A stretch of 64,000 nt of DNA from Myxacorys chilensis ATA2-1-KO14 (GTDB lineage Bacteria > Cyanobacteriota > Cyanobacteriia > Leptolyngbyales > Leptolyngbyaceae). Positions 36,243 through 45,311 of the stretch are shown here, piece after piece. The notes beneath the pieces were generated by a model, which saw nothing but the letters and a program-made list of their open reading frames with translations, was not told the DNA's origin and made no database searches. The stretch is taken from positions 1 through 64,000 of the forward strand of contig JAHHHP010000027.1 in NCBI GenBank assembly GCA_019359275.1, written 5' to 3'. A program made the position numbers and the translations under genes. Position 1 is the first letter of the stretch, and every line of letters starts with the position of its first letter.

Positions 36243-36507
36243 TCTTCATCCCTCCTTGCGAAGCAGGTCGAAGGTTTCCCTAGTTTGACGAAGCATAAGT
36301 CCATACGGACATAACTGCTCAACAAATTAAATGCTCAACAAATACTGTGGATTTTACTGCGATCGTTCGACGGCTGACTGGGCACTACTAGATAACTTCT
36401 CTATTTGTAATTTTGAGTGAGCGTCTAAACGCACGAATGGAGTTGCAAATCGCGAGAAGTGGGTGCGCTTTCAATCGATAGTCGCCGTCTAAACTCAGAT
36501 TGAACTT

Positions 36508-37413
36508 ATGAAAACCTCTTTGTTGTGCAGGAAAGGAATTCCTGCATCTCGTTTGGCTTGGCATGTCGCTTGCCATAGTGTTGCCATGCTGCTGCTTGGT
36601 CTATCACTTCCCTCGGCGGCTCAAGCTAGTTTACCAGTTTTAATTCAAGAGCAAACTCAGAGCAGCCATGTGTTTTTTGAGCGGGGATTACAAAAGCTTA
36701 GAGCTAAATTCTATAAGGGTGCGATCGAAGAATTTAACCGTGCCATTAGCATCGATCCAAAATTTAAGGAAGCTTATAGTGGCAAAGGATTTGCTTACAT
36801 GCAGTTAGGAGATTTGCAAAATGCGATCGCCAGCTATAACCAAATCCTCCGCGTTGATCCAGATTCTGCCAGTGCTTATTCAGGACTGGCGCTAGTGCGT
36901 CAGCGATTGGGCGATTTTCAGCAGTCGGTGACCGATTCTCAGAAAAGTACATCCCTGCAAGTTCTCCAAACGGCTCGGCAAATTTATCAAGGTGAGTTGA
37001 ATCTGTTAGAGCTGAATCAAGTCCAAGGACTACAGGGAACGCGGGAAACTGTTTGGCAACTGATCGAGAAAGGATATCAGAAGATTGCTGCCAAAGACTA
37101 TTCGGGGGCAGTGGAAACGTTTACTCAAGCGACTAAAGTAGCTCCTGAAGGCGAAGGTCGTCCTTATCTCGATCGCGGTGTCGCTTATTTCTGGCTACGC
37201 AACTACCGCTCTGCAATTCAAGACTTCTCGACCTCGATTCAGTTCAATCCTCAGTCGGTTAAGTCCTACGAATACCGTGCCCGCGCTTACGAGGAAGTTG
37301 GCGATCGTCAAGCGGCTCGGTCTGATCTTAAGAAAGCAGTCGAACTTGCCCGTCAGTTTGGAAGTCAAAATTATGCTCAAGTTCTGTCTGGCAAACTGCA
37401 ACAGATTCGATGA
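36508..37413 (+). CDS. Exported TPR-repeat protein
   Basis: The 301-residue product has an N-terminal hydrophobic signal (about 20-40, ending AAQA) and two groups of TPR units, one near 52-150 and one near 188-285, with patterns such as GAIEEFNRAISIDPKFKEAY. The role is presumably in protein interactions outside the cytoplasm or on the periplasmic face. It is divergent from the broken GT2 gene. No enzymatic domain is visible. Confidence 0.8.
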   Translation: MKTSLLCRKGIPASRLAWHVACHSVAMLLLGLSLPSAAQASLPVLIQEQTQSSHVFFERGLQKLRAKFYKGAIEEFNRAISIDPKFKEAYSGKGFAYMQLGDLQNAIASYNQILRVDPDSASAYSGLALVRQRLGDFQQSVTDSQKSTSLQVLQTARQIYQGELNLLELNQVQGLQGTRETVWQLIEKGYQKIAAKDYSGAVETFTQATKVAPEGEGRPYLDRGVAYFWLRNYRSAIQDFSTSIQFNPQSVKSYEYRARAYEEVGDRQAARSDLKKAVELARQFGSQNYAQVLSGKLQQIR

Positions 37414-37641
37414 GCGGTAATTCCTGTTCAAAAGATGGTGGTTCAGAAGCATGCATCTGTAGAGGCACGGCACCCGTGCTCCTTAACGGACGAAGCGCCA
37501 ATCTTTTTCAAGGTTGACGCTTTGCCTGGTATTCATAGCGATTTATGAGTCGGGCCTTTATTTTCGCTGGCTCAAATTTATCTCTACCAAGAATGCCAGA
37601 AGTTTCTGAAGAACTCATTGGTTCTAATAATTTTTTAAGAT

Positions 37642-38169
37642 TTAGGGCTTGTGCGGCGTTAGCGTAGCTCCTAGAGCTTGAGATAGCCAAAACTCAAACG
37701 TATGAATTGGATAGCGTCTCGCTGTCGCAATCGTAGGATCGACCATTGGTTTCACCAGAATGGTATACATGCCTAAACGGTTCCCCGCTAAAACATCGGT
37801 AAACAAGCGATCGCCTACCATCCCAACTTGCTCTGGTCGCAGCCCCATTCCGTCCACAGCCCGTCTAAGCTTACGCCGCGAGGGTTTTCTGGCTCCAGTG
37901 ATGTAGGGCACATTTAATGCCTTAGCAATCCGGCTGATGCGGTTTTCTTTAATGTTGTTGCTCACCAACCAAAGTTGGGTGACTTGTCTGACTTGCTCTG
38001 CCCAAGGCAACAACTCTTCCGAAGCTTTTGCGCTAGTAATTGGGACAAGCGTTTCATCAACGTCTAGAACTAGACCCTTTAAGTGGTTCCGTTGAATCAG
38101 TTCAGGAGTCAGTCCTAAAATTGTGGTTTCTAGGAATAAGTCGGGTTGAAGAAGTTTGCCCCAAGACAT
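37642..38169 (-). CDS. YqeG-family HAD phosphatase
   Basis: A HAD-superfamily phosphatase of 175 residues from the ATG at 38169. Motif I is VLDVDETLVPI, motif II is WLVSNN, and motifs III/IV are in KPSRRKLRRAV and MVGDRLFTDVLAGNRLGM. The YqeG group acts on phosphatidylglycerophosphate or related substrates in some bacteria and plants, but the substrate here is inferred. It follows mltG by 219 bp on the same strand. A TTG at 38184 could add five residues. Confidence 0.85.
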   Translation of the reverse strand: MSWGKLLQPDLFLETTILGLTPELIQRNHLKGLVLDVDETLVPITSAKASEELLPWAEQVRQVTQLWLVSNNIKENRISRIAKALNVPYITGARKPSRRKLRRAVDGMGLRPEQVGMVGDRLFTDVLAGNRLGMYTILVKPMVDPTIATARRYPIHTFEFWLSQALGATLTPHKP

Positions 38170-38388
38170 ATCGTATGCAGCCAAAAGGATAAGATGGTTC
38201 GGAGGAAAGGAAGCACTGGATCAAGACCTCAAAAACCAGTGACAGTCCAAAAGATCCCATTCAGTAATACAAGAAATCAGAGCGTCGTCCGTAGAAAAGA
38301 ACGCTACGAATGATCGCGGCTTCAGGTTACTTCCTTACCAGTTTAAAGGGATTTGAGACAAATCCAAACCTCAGCGATCGTAGACACC

Positions 38389-39510
38389 TCAGTTTTTGGA
38401 GCTAGACGGCTGTTGACCCTTTTCTTGAGCTTGGTTTGCCTTTGCATCGACAGAATCTCGAATCGAACCTTGAGCCGATTCGTGTTCTGCTAGGGTTTTG
38501 CTAAACACGTGAGTGCCGTCATAGCGAGCGACAAAGTAGAGATAATCGGTCGCTTCTGGGTTGAGAGTGGCCTTGAGGCTAGCAAGTCCAGGACTCGCGA
38601 TCGCGGTCGGCGGTAATCCTGCATTGATGTATGTGTTATACGGCGATTGGGTCTCGACTTGACTCAACGTCAGCGGATTTTCAGGCGTTTGGGTGACGCC
38701 TAGCGCATATTCTACCGTTGGATCAGAGCCTAACGTCATGTTTTGCTTCAGGCGATTGGAGAACACCCCAGCAATCAAAGGACGCTCGCCCGGAATCACG
38801 GCTTCCTTTTCTACAATGCTAGAGAGCGTCACCCATTGAGCCAGAGATAACGCCGTGTTACCCCGATTTTGGTTGTAAATCGGCAGAGCAATCTGCTCAA
38901 ATCGGCTGAGCATCTGGTCAATCACTTGCTGAGGCGTAATGACATCTCCTGCGGCGATTTGATAAGTATCGGGATACAAGAATCCTTCTAAGTGAGGCGC
39001 ATCTTTGGGCAACCACGGAAAGCGGTCTACCGGAATTTGCCGCGCCGCTGCCCGAAAATCGTCTCCTTGAAAGAATCCTTGTTGCTCAAAATAACTCGCC
39101 ATCTGCTTGACCGACCAGCCTTCAGGAATGGTGAAGCTACGTTGTGCAACCTGACCTGACCAAATTTTTTCGGCGATCGATTGCAGTGGTTCGGTAGTCG
39201 AAAGCTCATAATTTCCAGCTTGAAAGCCCCCATCGGGATACTTCCACGCCAACCAGCGCGACCACAGTTCCCACGCCTTGGCCGACCGAATTAAGCCTGC
39301 TGCTTCCAGTTCTTGACCAATGCCTTGAGCCGTCGTGCCTTGAGGAATTTGAATAATTACCCGCTTACTTTGAGCAGGCGCTGAGGCAGGCGTAATCGGC
39401 GCACTTGCCTGACTCCACCAAGCCTGTGCTCGCCACGCCGAGAAACCAAGGGCAGAACACACCAAGACGAGAAAAATAGAGAACGATGCAAAGCGCTGGG
39501 CTAGTTTCAT
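38389..39510 (-). CDS. mltG: Endolytic peptidoglycan transglycosylase MltG
   Basis: Inner-membrane enzyme that cuts nascent glycan strands and so limits their length. The 373 residues have one N-terminal membrane span (about 9-27), a LysM-like segment, then the YceG core with HLEGFLYPDTY (173-183) and catalytic Glu234 in SSIVEKE. SDPTVEYALG and YNTYINAGLPP, also family marks, follow. The C-terminal 25 residues are Gln/Ser/Lys-rich. A terminator precedes it after the DUF3727 gene, so it is probably transcribed from its own promoter. Confidence 0.93.
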   Translation of the reverse strand: MKLAQRFASFSIFLVLVCSALGFSAWRAQAWWSQASAPITPASAPAQSKRVIIQIPQGTTAQGIGQELEAAGLIRSAKAWELWSRWLAWKYPDGGFQAGNYELSTTEPLQSIAEKIWSGQVAQRSFTIPEGWSVKQMASYFEQQGFFQGDDFRAAARQIPVDRFPWLPKDAPHLEGFLYPDTYQIAAGDVITPQQVIDQMLSRFEQIALPIYNQNRGNTALSLAQWVTLSSIVEKEAVIPGERPLIAGVFSNRLKQNMTLGSDPTVEYALGVTQTPENPLTLSQVETQSPYNTYINAGLPPTAIASPGLASLKATLNPEATDYLYFVARYDGTHVFSKTLAEHESAQGSIRDSVDAKANQAQEKGQQPSSSKN

Positions 39511-39610
39511 GGCGATGTTGTAATTCGGGGATCAGCTATTGCCTTTGCCAAGAAACAAATATTAATCGTCTTCGCCTATTAGTCAACATTTATTAGAACT
39601 CTTAATAAGC

Positions 39611-39650
39611 AAAAAAGGGAGAAAAAAACCAGATTGGCAATTTTTCTCCC
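39611..39650 (-). terminator. Rho-independent terminator after the DUF3727 gene
   Basis: A 10-bp stem (GGGAGAAAAA at 39617-39626 pairing with TTTTTCTCCC at 39641-39650) is followed on the minus strand by TTTTTT. It separates the upstream ruvX/DUF3727 transcript from mltG. Confidence 0.8.
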
Positions 39651-39671
39651 GTCAAATTTGGGCTGTATTGC

Positions 39672-40256
39672 CTACTCCATCTCATCAAACAATTGATCTT
39701 CGAGCATTGGCAGCATCGGCTCAATTTTCTTCAACTCTTCTTGAGACAGGAGATGGGGCCGTCCGTCACCATCCAATCTTGCCAAGATGAAATATGGGTC
39801 AAGGGGAGTATAAATGGCGAATTCTTGCTCTTCATGCCAAAAGCTGGCGAGCAACTGTAATTCTTCTTGTTCGTCATCTGAGTCAGATTCGACTCCTGCC
39901 CACTCTTCGTCTTCGTCTAGGTCGGGCAAGTCGCCTTCTACCGTAAGCACCACAGCCGTTCGTTTGAGCGCTAGATTTTGTTCTTCTAAAACCGCTTTCG
40001 CGATCGCAAAGACTTGATCCAGCGTTTCCTGGTCTTCCACCAAGACGGCTTCGTCTTCGTCACCGTTTTCTTCCCATGCAAAGATTTCGATGGGGGAGTC
40101 AACGGGCAGTAGCAAGACGTACTCCTGTTCATCCACGTCCAAGGAATGCTCGATGTAGCAGGTCAACTGGAGTCCGGCTTCATCAGTTAGGGTGACGGTG
40201 GGGGTATCCATATCTAAGCTGTCGTCTTCCATTGGACTTTCTCTATCTCGATTCAT
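39672..40256 (-). CDS. DUF3727 protein, acidic
   Basis: A 194-residue, strongly acidic protein (for example DEDEEWAGVESDSDDEQEE). The N-terminal segment VTLTDEAGLQLTCYIEHSL and the later LLPVDSPIEIFAW match the DUF1292/DUF3727 type widespread in cyanobacteria and plastids. The function is unknown; the plastid relatives have been discussed in ribosome or plastid biogenesis contexts, which I cannot check here. It lies between ruvX and mltG in a cyanobacterial-type gene order. An internal ATG nine codons in is an alternative start. Confidence 0.85.
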   Translation of the reverse strand: MNRDRESPMEDDSLDMDTPTVTLTDEAGLQLTCYIEHSLDVDEQEYVLLLPVDSPIEIFAWEENGDEDEAVLVEDQETLDQVFAIAKAVLEEQNLALKRTAVVLTVEGDLPDLDEDEEWAGVESDSDDEQEELQLLASFWHEEQEFAIYTPLDPYFILARLDGDGRPHLLSQEELKKIEPMLPMLEDQLFDEME

Positions 40257-40379
40257 TGGCAGTTCTGGAGCTTCCTAACGAAGTTGCGGTTCGTCTTCCA
40301 AAAAGTAGTATCTCGTGAAATGGACACGGAATGACTTTGGAATTTGTAGTTCGTAATCTCTAATTGAAAAAATAAGGCA

Positions 40380-40862
40380 TCAGACTTGAATTCCGCTGTT
40401 TCCTAAGTTCTCTAATGTCTCGGTTTCGGGCTTTTTCAAGTCTTGGCGGCGCTGGTCGAGCCATTGTTGCAAAATGATGGCGGCAGCTTTGCGATCGATC
40501 AGTCCTTTGTTGCGCGATGGAGCGATTCGCTGGGCATGCATCATTTGTTCTGCCTGATAGCTCGTGAGGCGCTCATCCATGTACTCGACGGGCAGATTCA
40601 GCGCCTTAGACAGCGATTTAGCAAACTTCCGAACTTCTTTTGCCTGAGATCCAATCGTGCCATTCATGGAATAGGGAAAACCCACGACGAGAAGCTGAAC
40701 ATCTCGTTCGAGAACCGTTTGCTGAAGAATCTCTACTACCTGCCCAAACGATTTGCGCTCAATGGTAAACAATCCGGTCGCAATCAGTCCGGTTCCATCA
40801 CAGCCAGCGACACCAATTCGTTTGCGACCAACATCTAGTCCTAGCGCCGAAAGTTTTGCCAT
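40380..40862 (-). CDS. ruvX: RuvX/YqgF-family nuclease, Holliday junction resolvase-like
   Basis: A 160-residue RNase-H-fold nuclease. Motifs are LDVGRKRIGVA (about 9-19), VVGFPYSMNGTIG (about 59-71), and YMDERLTSYQAE (about 94-105). The YqgF group processes pre-16S rRNA ends in other bacteria. The ATG directly abuts the stop of the upstream GNAT gene. A DUF3727 gene follows after 123 bp. The length fits the family. Confidence 0.93.
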   Translation of the reverse strand: MAKLSALGLDVGRKRIGVAGCDGTGLIATGLFTIERKSFGQVVEILQQTVLERDVQLLVVGFPYSMNGTIGSQAKEVRKFAKSLSKALNLPVEYMDERLTSYQAEQMMHAQRIAPSRNKGLIDRKAAAIILQQWLDQRRQDLKKPETETLENLGNSGIQV

Positions 40863-42086
40863 TTAGCAATAGCGATCGCCGCCATGAGGATCACCGCCCT
40901 TAGAGTCTTTCTTGGGCTGAGGGGGAAGCGGCTTCACCGACTTTAGCATTGAGATTCGACCTGGAACGGGTTTTCGAGCAGGCTGTAAGCCTTGCAGCAT
41001 TTCTGCAATCTGGAGTCCTTCTGTGATCGATTTCGTTTCTCGGACTTTGTGCCATACCGAGCGCGACATCAGCAGCGTGTGTCCAATTCGGCTTGCTCCG
41101 ATCAGCTCTAGATAATCTTCTCGTTCGGGCTGATAGTCTGGAGACACCATTTGCAGCGATTGAGCGGGCACTTCTCGCGTAATGCGCGCCATTTGCGCCA
41201 TTAGCTCAGGATAGAGCCAGGTGTAAGCAGGATTGACCGTTAGCTGCGCGTTGTGCGGCTGCGACCCATCGCGGCACAACCGGACTTGAAAGTGCCCGAT
41301 CGCGGCTTTTCGCTGCGGCTCGAATACGTAGCCGCTCACACACTCTGTTCCGGTGATCCATTGCTTCGCCCAATCAATCAGAGAACCGAACAGACTCGTT
41401 TTAAAGTCTTGAATATGACGATCGAAGACCTGCCGTACGAGTGGCGGCATTGCCATCGTATCGAGTTGGTAGAGCAACTGAGCGTCTGCATTGCTGACAG
41501 GCAGTAGATTCGGCAAATCTGGCTCTCGTTCGGACAGCTCTTGCAACTGCTCTGCCGAAATCGACCAGTAGGTCATATTTGCCAAGGGCTGAAACCCGTT
41601 TTGTCGGTAGAGCGCTAACGCCGCTTGATCATTGATGTCAATTTCTAAAATCCAGATTCGCGCTTGCCAAATTCGCTCCAGACAATAGCGCAACAAGAGG
41701 GAGCCTACGTCCATCTTGGTCAAAACTGGAGTATCGGTTTGGGACTCATCGCTGTCAGGTTTTGAGGCGGGCGCAACCGCGACGCGATCGACCCGCCACG
41801 TGCTACCCGTGCGGTTAAACGGCGACACCTGAATCACGCCTTGAACGCGCTGACCCAGTTCTGCCACATAGACGCAAAGCGAATTTTGAAAGGGATTGGG
41901 AAACAGGCTGAGGAGTTTGAGCAGACCGTACCAATGTCGAATCGACAGAGGCTTCTCGCGCACCGTTGAGCAAGCGGGCTGATCGGTATCTGCGGGGTTT
42001 GGACAGAGTTGATCGACCGCATCCAAGTCTCGGTACTGAATTTGGCGGATTGCCATTTGAGTATTCTGCGAAGAAGCTCGAAACAT
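40863..42086 (-). CDS. GNAT-family acetyltransferase with long C-terminal extension
   Basis: A 407-residue protein with a GNAT domain in the N-terminal half: VDRVAVAPAS, SLLLRYCLERIW and ALALYRQNGFQPLANMTYW are its core motifs. The C-terminal 200 residues form a second cyanobacterial-type domain (PPLVRQVFDRHIQDF, YLELIGASRIGHTLLMSRSVWHKVRE) that I cannot assign. Its stop directly abuts the ruvX start, so the two are probably translated together. Confidence 0.8.
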   Translation of the reverse strand: MFRASSQNTQMAIRQIQYRDLDAVDQLCPNPADTDQPACSTVREKPLSIRHWYGLLKLLSLFPNPFQNSLCVYVAELGQRVQGVIQVSPFNRTGSTWRVDRVAVAPASKPDSDESQTDTPVLTKMDVGSLLLRYCLERIWQARIWILEIDINDQAALALYRQNGFQPLANMTYWSISAEQLQELSEREPDLPNLLPVSNADAQLLYQLDTMAMPPLVRQVFDRHIQDFKTSLFGSLIDWAKQWITGTECVSGYVFEPQRKAAIGHFQVRLCRDGSQPHNAQLTVNPAYTWLYPELMAQMARITREVPAQSLQMVSPDYQPEREDYLELIGASRIGHTLLMSRSVWHKVRETKSITEGLQIAEMLQGLQPARKPVPGRISMLKSVKPLPPQPKKDSKGGDPHGGDRYC

Positions 42087-42208
42087 AGAACAATAGCGAG
42101 GGTCAATCCCAAGGTAAGAATTTAGGGTTCAATTTGGGTCAACCTTAAGAAAGATTCACTCAAAATTGCGTTGTAAACGAATTGTAAACGAAGCGGACGG
42201 AGCGGCGA

Positions 42209-43429
42209 TCATTCAATCGGAAACTTGCTTTGCACCCTACCAGTTGATTCGGTGGGGCGAATTAATACAACGGGCGTTTGCTCATTCGCGTTTCCGGCAG
42301 GATTGCTGATTAAGGCTTGCTTGAGCAAGTCGTGAGATAAATCAGCAGTCGATGCCAATATCTTAACTGCTTTCAAGTCGTTGACGTCGACAATTGCGGC
42401 GGAAAGTCCGGTTTCTTGCTGAATGCGATCGCAGATTTCACGAGGATTATGAGGTCCTAGCACAATGAATTTGTCGTAAGGAGGAATTGTTCCGGTCACG
42501 TCGTCGATCAATCGCGCCTGTTCGCCTGCCAGTTGATAGAACACTCCTTTCTTGCCGATCAGTTTTGCCAGCGACCCAACCAAGAACGCGAAGAAGACAC
42601 GCACAGGTCCAACTAGATCGATCAAGGTTTGCAGTCCGCACGCGGTGGCTAAGCTAGAAGTTGGTAGAAACAGGTAGCACAGCCGTTTCGCTAGCCAGCC
42701 CGGTTGAATGCTGCTGGGATGCCGGAATCGCCCTTGCATGATAGCGACGGGCGATTCGCCGAGCGTCACAATATCGCCGGGTTGAGCGTGTGGTAGAACG
42801 TAGCGCTTGACGATCGCAGCGGGATCATCTAAATGCGTCAGCAAATGAGTCCGAATGGGTAAAACATCGGCGTTAGCGGCAGGACGCCAGCGACTCGATT
42901 CTTCGACCGCCGGAAATTTGAGCGGCACGATCACATGACGCACTTTGGGATAGCGTCCTTCCGGCCCGTAGGTCATGTAGTGGATTTGAATCCAAGCCAC
43001 TCTGAGTTGACTGAGATCGGGTCCTTTGATGTCGATTGTCACCTCGATCGGATCGTCTTTACCAATTTTGACGATATGGCTTTCCCAGTAGCCATCAGCG
43101 CGAACTTCCGCCCCTGTGAACCGAGGTTCAATGCGAGTCGTGGTCGTGATGCCCTCTAAACCCGCGATCGATAGCAGCGTCACCTCTGCCCGAATCTCTG
43201 GAACCATTACTTCTAGACGTTCGGTGAAATTGTGAAATTTTAGCTCACCGACTAGAACGTAGTGCTGAGGTTCGTAAACTTCGATCTCCCACTTTCCCGA
43301 GGAAAGCTCCATCTTGTTGCCGAGACGCCGCCGATACTGCAGATCCAACCCCAACAGCACCAAGAGTAACAAACCAACTGCAACTGCAATCAGGGCGATT
43401 AGAACGTTCACGTCAAATTCCTCTGTCAT
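42209..43429 (-). CDS. Membrane-anchored protein with F420-0:gamma-glutamyl-ligase-like domain
   Basis: A 406-residue protein with one N-terminal membrane span (about 8-27). A beta-rich region (about 45-180) follows. The C-terminal domain carries DIVTLGESPVAIMQGR (about 226-241) and PYDKFIVLGPHNPREICD, which resemble the CofE-type gamma-glutamyl ligase. Cyanobacteria are not known for classical F420 in all groups, so the substrate is open. It shares the strand with the ruvX run but is separated by 122 bp. Confidence 0.75.
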   Translation of the reverse strand: MTEEFDVNVLIALIAVAVGLLLLVLLGLDLQYRRRLGNKMELSSGKWEIEVYEPQHYVLVGELKFHNFTERLEVMVPEIRAEVTLLSIAGLEGITTTTRIEPRFTGAEVRADGYWESHIVKIGKDDPIEVTIDIKGPDLSQLRVAWIQIHYMTYGPEGRYPKVRHVIVPLKFPAVEESSRWRPAANADVLPIRTHLLTHLDDPAAIVKRYVLPHAQPGDIVTLGESPVAIMQGRFRHPSSIQPGWLAKRLCYLFLPTSSLATACGLQTLIDLVGPVRVFFAFLVGSLAKLIGKKGVFYQLAGEQARLIDDVTGTIPPYDKFIVLGPHNPREICDRIQQETGLSAAIVDVNDLKAVKILASTADLSHDLLKQALISNPAGNANEQTPVVLIRPTESTGRVQSKFPIE

Positions 43430-43465
43430 TGAGAGACAAAGATATCCAGGAGCGGTAACGGCGTC

Positions 43466-43515
43466 AAGGGGGGGGAAGGGAGAGAGGAGAGAGGAGGGAT
43501 GAGGGAGGAAAGGGG
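43466..43515. repeat. Polypurine tract
   Basis: About 50 bases on the plus strand are purine with a single interruption (T at 43500), including a run of eight G. It lies between the CSP41-like and F420-ligase-like genes. Such tracts can form triplexes or slip during replication. Confidence 0.7.
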
Positions 43516-43547
43516 ATGTCGTGGATGTAGAAACTGCTGTGGATTAA

Positions 43548-44483
43548 TTAGAAGGTGGAGAGAATTTGATCGTCTAGGAAAAAGTCGGGGGTGGATTGGT
43601 GACGATTAGAGGCTAGATAGTCGTTGTGGAAGGAGTCTTTTAAGCCAGAGACAAGATCGAATTCGGGTTGCCAGTTGAGGTCAGCGATTGCGTGACTGAC
43701 ATCTGTGAAAAAGTGCTGGGTTCTCATGGGGAAGGCTTTGCGCTTGCCAAAATCAAACGCTTTGGGATCGTAGTGGACGAGTTGGAGCGTTGTAGGGTCT
43801 TTTTCGGCGGCTTGGGCACAGGCGCGAGCGAGTCCATCGAAGGTGACAGCGCGGTTGTGGGACACGTTGTAGAGTTGTCCGATCACTTTAGAGTTGCCTA
43901 ATACCTTGGTCATGGCACTAGCTAAGTCCTTCACGTGCCCGAACTGGGTGAAGTGCTGTCCGTGACCAGGAATCGGGACGGTGCGATCGCGGACAATTCG
44001 ATCGAAGAACCAAGCCTCTAAATCGTTGTAGTTTTGCGCTCCATAGATGTAGGTGGGACGAATTGAGGTGAAGGGCAATCCCTGTTCTGCCAAATAGATT
44101 TCTGTGTCGTTTTTGCCTTTGTGACGGCTTTTTGGATCGATGGGATCACCTTCGATATGTGGCATTTGATCAGATTTTTGATAAACGCCTGCCGAACTCA
44201 TGTAAACAAAATGCTGAACGCGACCGTTGAAAATGTCGGCTAGAGGTTGTGTGTCGCTTAGCTCTCGTCCGTTATTGTCAAAAATGGCGTCAAATTCTAG
44301 TCCTGCCAGCTTGTCTTTCAGGTCTGTTGGATTGGTGCGATCGCCCTGAATCTGCTGAATGCCTTCGACGGGAGCGGGCTTGTTGCCGCGATTAAATAAC
44401 GTCACATCATGACCTTGCTGAACCAATAACCGAGTGAGATAAACCCCAATGAATCGAGTTCCTCCCATGATTAAAATTTTCAT
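43548..44483 (-). CDS. NAD-dependent epimerase-like protein, CSP41b type
   Basis: A 311-residue short-chain-dehydrogenase-fold protein. The nucleotide motif is MGGTRFIGVYL (about 6-16). SSAGVYQKSDQMPHIEGD and SIRPTYIYGAQNYNDLEAWFFDRI are characteristic of the cyanobacterial and plastid CSP41b group, which binds RNA in plastids. Sugar-nucleotide epimerase activity is therefore not certain. The YxxxK-type residues of active epimerases are not in their usual form, since the K position falls in HKGKNDTEIYL. It is transcribed alone in this region. Confidence 0.85.
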   Translation of the reverse strand: MKILIMGGTRFIGVYLTRLLVQQGHDVTLFNRGNKPAPVEGIQQIQGDRTNPTDLKDKLAGLEFDAIFDNNGRELSDTQPLADIFNGRVQHFVYMSSAGVYQKSDQMPHIEGDPIDPKSRHKGKNDTEIYLAEQGLPFTSIRPTYIYGAQNYNDLEAWFFDRIVRDRTVPIPGHGQHFTQFGHVKDLASAMTKVLGNSKVIGQLYNVSHNRAVTFDGLARACAQAAEKDPTTLQLVHYDPKAFDFGKRKAFPMRTQHFFTDVSHAIADLNWQPEFDLVSGLKDSFHNDYLASNRHQSTPDFFLDDQILSTF

Positions 44484-44548
44484 GATGCGATCGCTCCTGC
44501 TGACAACGATCTTTTATTCTAGAGCGATCGTGCAAGCTTCAAGTTAGG

Positions 44549-45249
44549 CTAAAGCGCTTCTGGATCAATTCCGAGTTCTCGCAATCTCGCGGCTAAGCGA
44601 TCGGCTCGTTGACTTGCCTGTTCTGCTCTCAGTTCTGCCTGCTGTCTTGCAAATTCAGATTCTTGATGGCTAAGTAACTTCTTTTGCGTCATTGGATCAT
44701 AAAAGCGCAATTCTTGATTTTCTAGATGAAGTTCCAGACCCAAAGTTTCACTAAAAATAGAGAGTCCACCATTCTCTAAAGAACGAGACGGAATAGCCGT
44801 GTAGTTTCCATCTATCAACTTGAGTCCCTGCAATTGAGGCTTCAAATAATCTCCCGTAGGATCGTACTGAAAATATTCTTGAACGCCCCAGAAGGCGTAC
44901 AGTCCTTTTTTAGAACTTGGTCTTCATGGACTGTGGATTTCGAGGTAATTTCTAATACAAAGTTCGGGAATTTTCCGTCTTCTTCCCACACTTTATAAGT
45001 CCGTCGTTTGCGTTTAGGAAGCCCTAGAACCGCAAAAACATCAGGCGCAAGATATGCCTTTGGATTTCCTTCTTCGTAATAGAAACAGATATTTCCAGAC
45101 ACATAAACGTCAGGACGACTTTGAAAGTGAATATCCAATGCTTCGGTTGCATACATTAGGTAAACACGCTGAAAATCGGTCTCTGCCAACGGTTTACCAT
45201 CTGATTCAGGATATTCAATTTGGGTGGATTGCCAGTCCGTAGCTGTCAT
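44549..45249 (-). pseudogene. Uma2-type nuclease gene with a frameshift
   Basis: Two minus-strand frames overlap at 44842-44845. The first (44842-45249) carries the N-terminal part, with APDVFAVLGLP and FVLEITSKSTVHEDQVLKKD, matching PD-(D/E)XK catalytic elements of Uma2. Then it becomes unrelated (CTPSGAF). The next frame, one base back, supplies GLYAFWGVQEYFQYDPTG and the C-terminal helical tail ERADRLA-like. Together they give a complete protein. The shift lies at a heptamer A-AAA-AAG at 44905-44911, followed by a small hairpin. A one-base deletion is the simplest cause; programmed -1 slippage is an alternative. Confidence 0.8.
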
Positions 45250-45311
45250 AGCGCTCTTTCGCCCTACGGTTTGGAGGTCTGCCTGAATTTTAGCATGATG
45301 GTACTAAAATA

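Noticed and set aside
37508..37690. 60-codon minus-strand frame downstream of yqeG
   Set aside because: Overlaps the yqeG end in another frame and resembles nothing.
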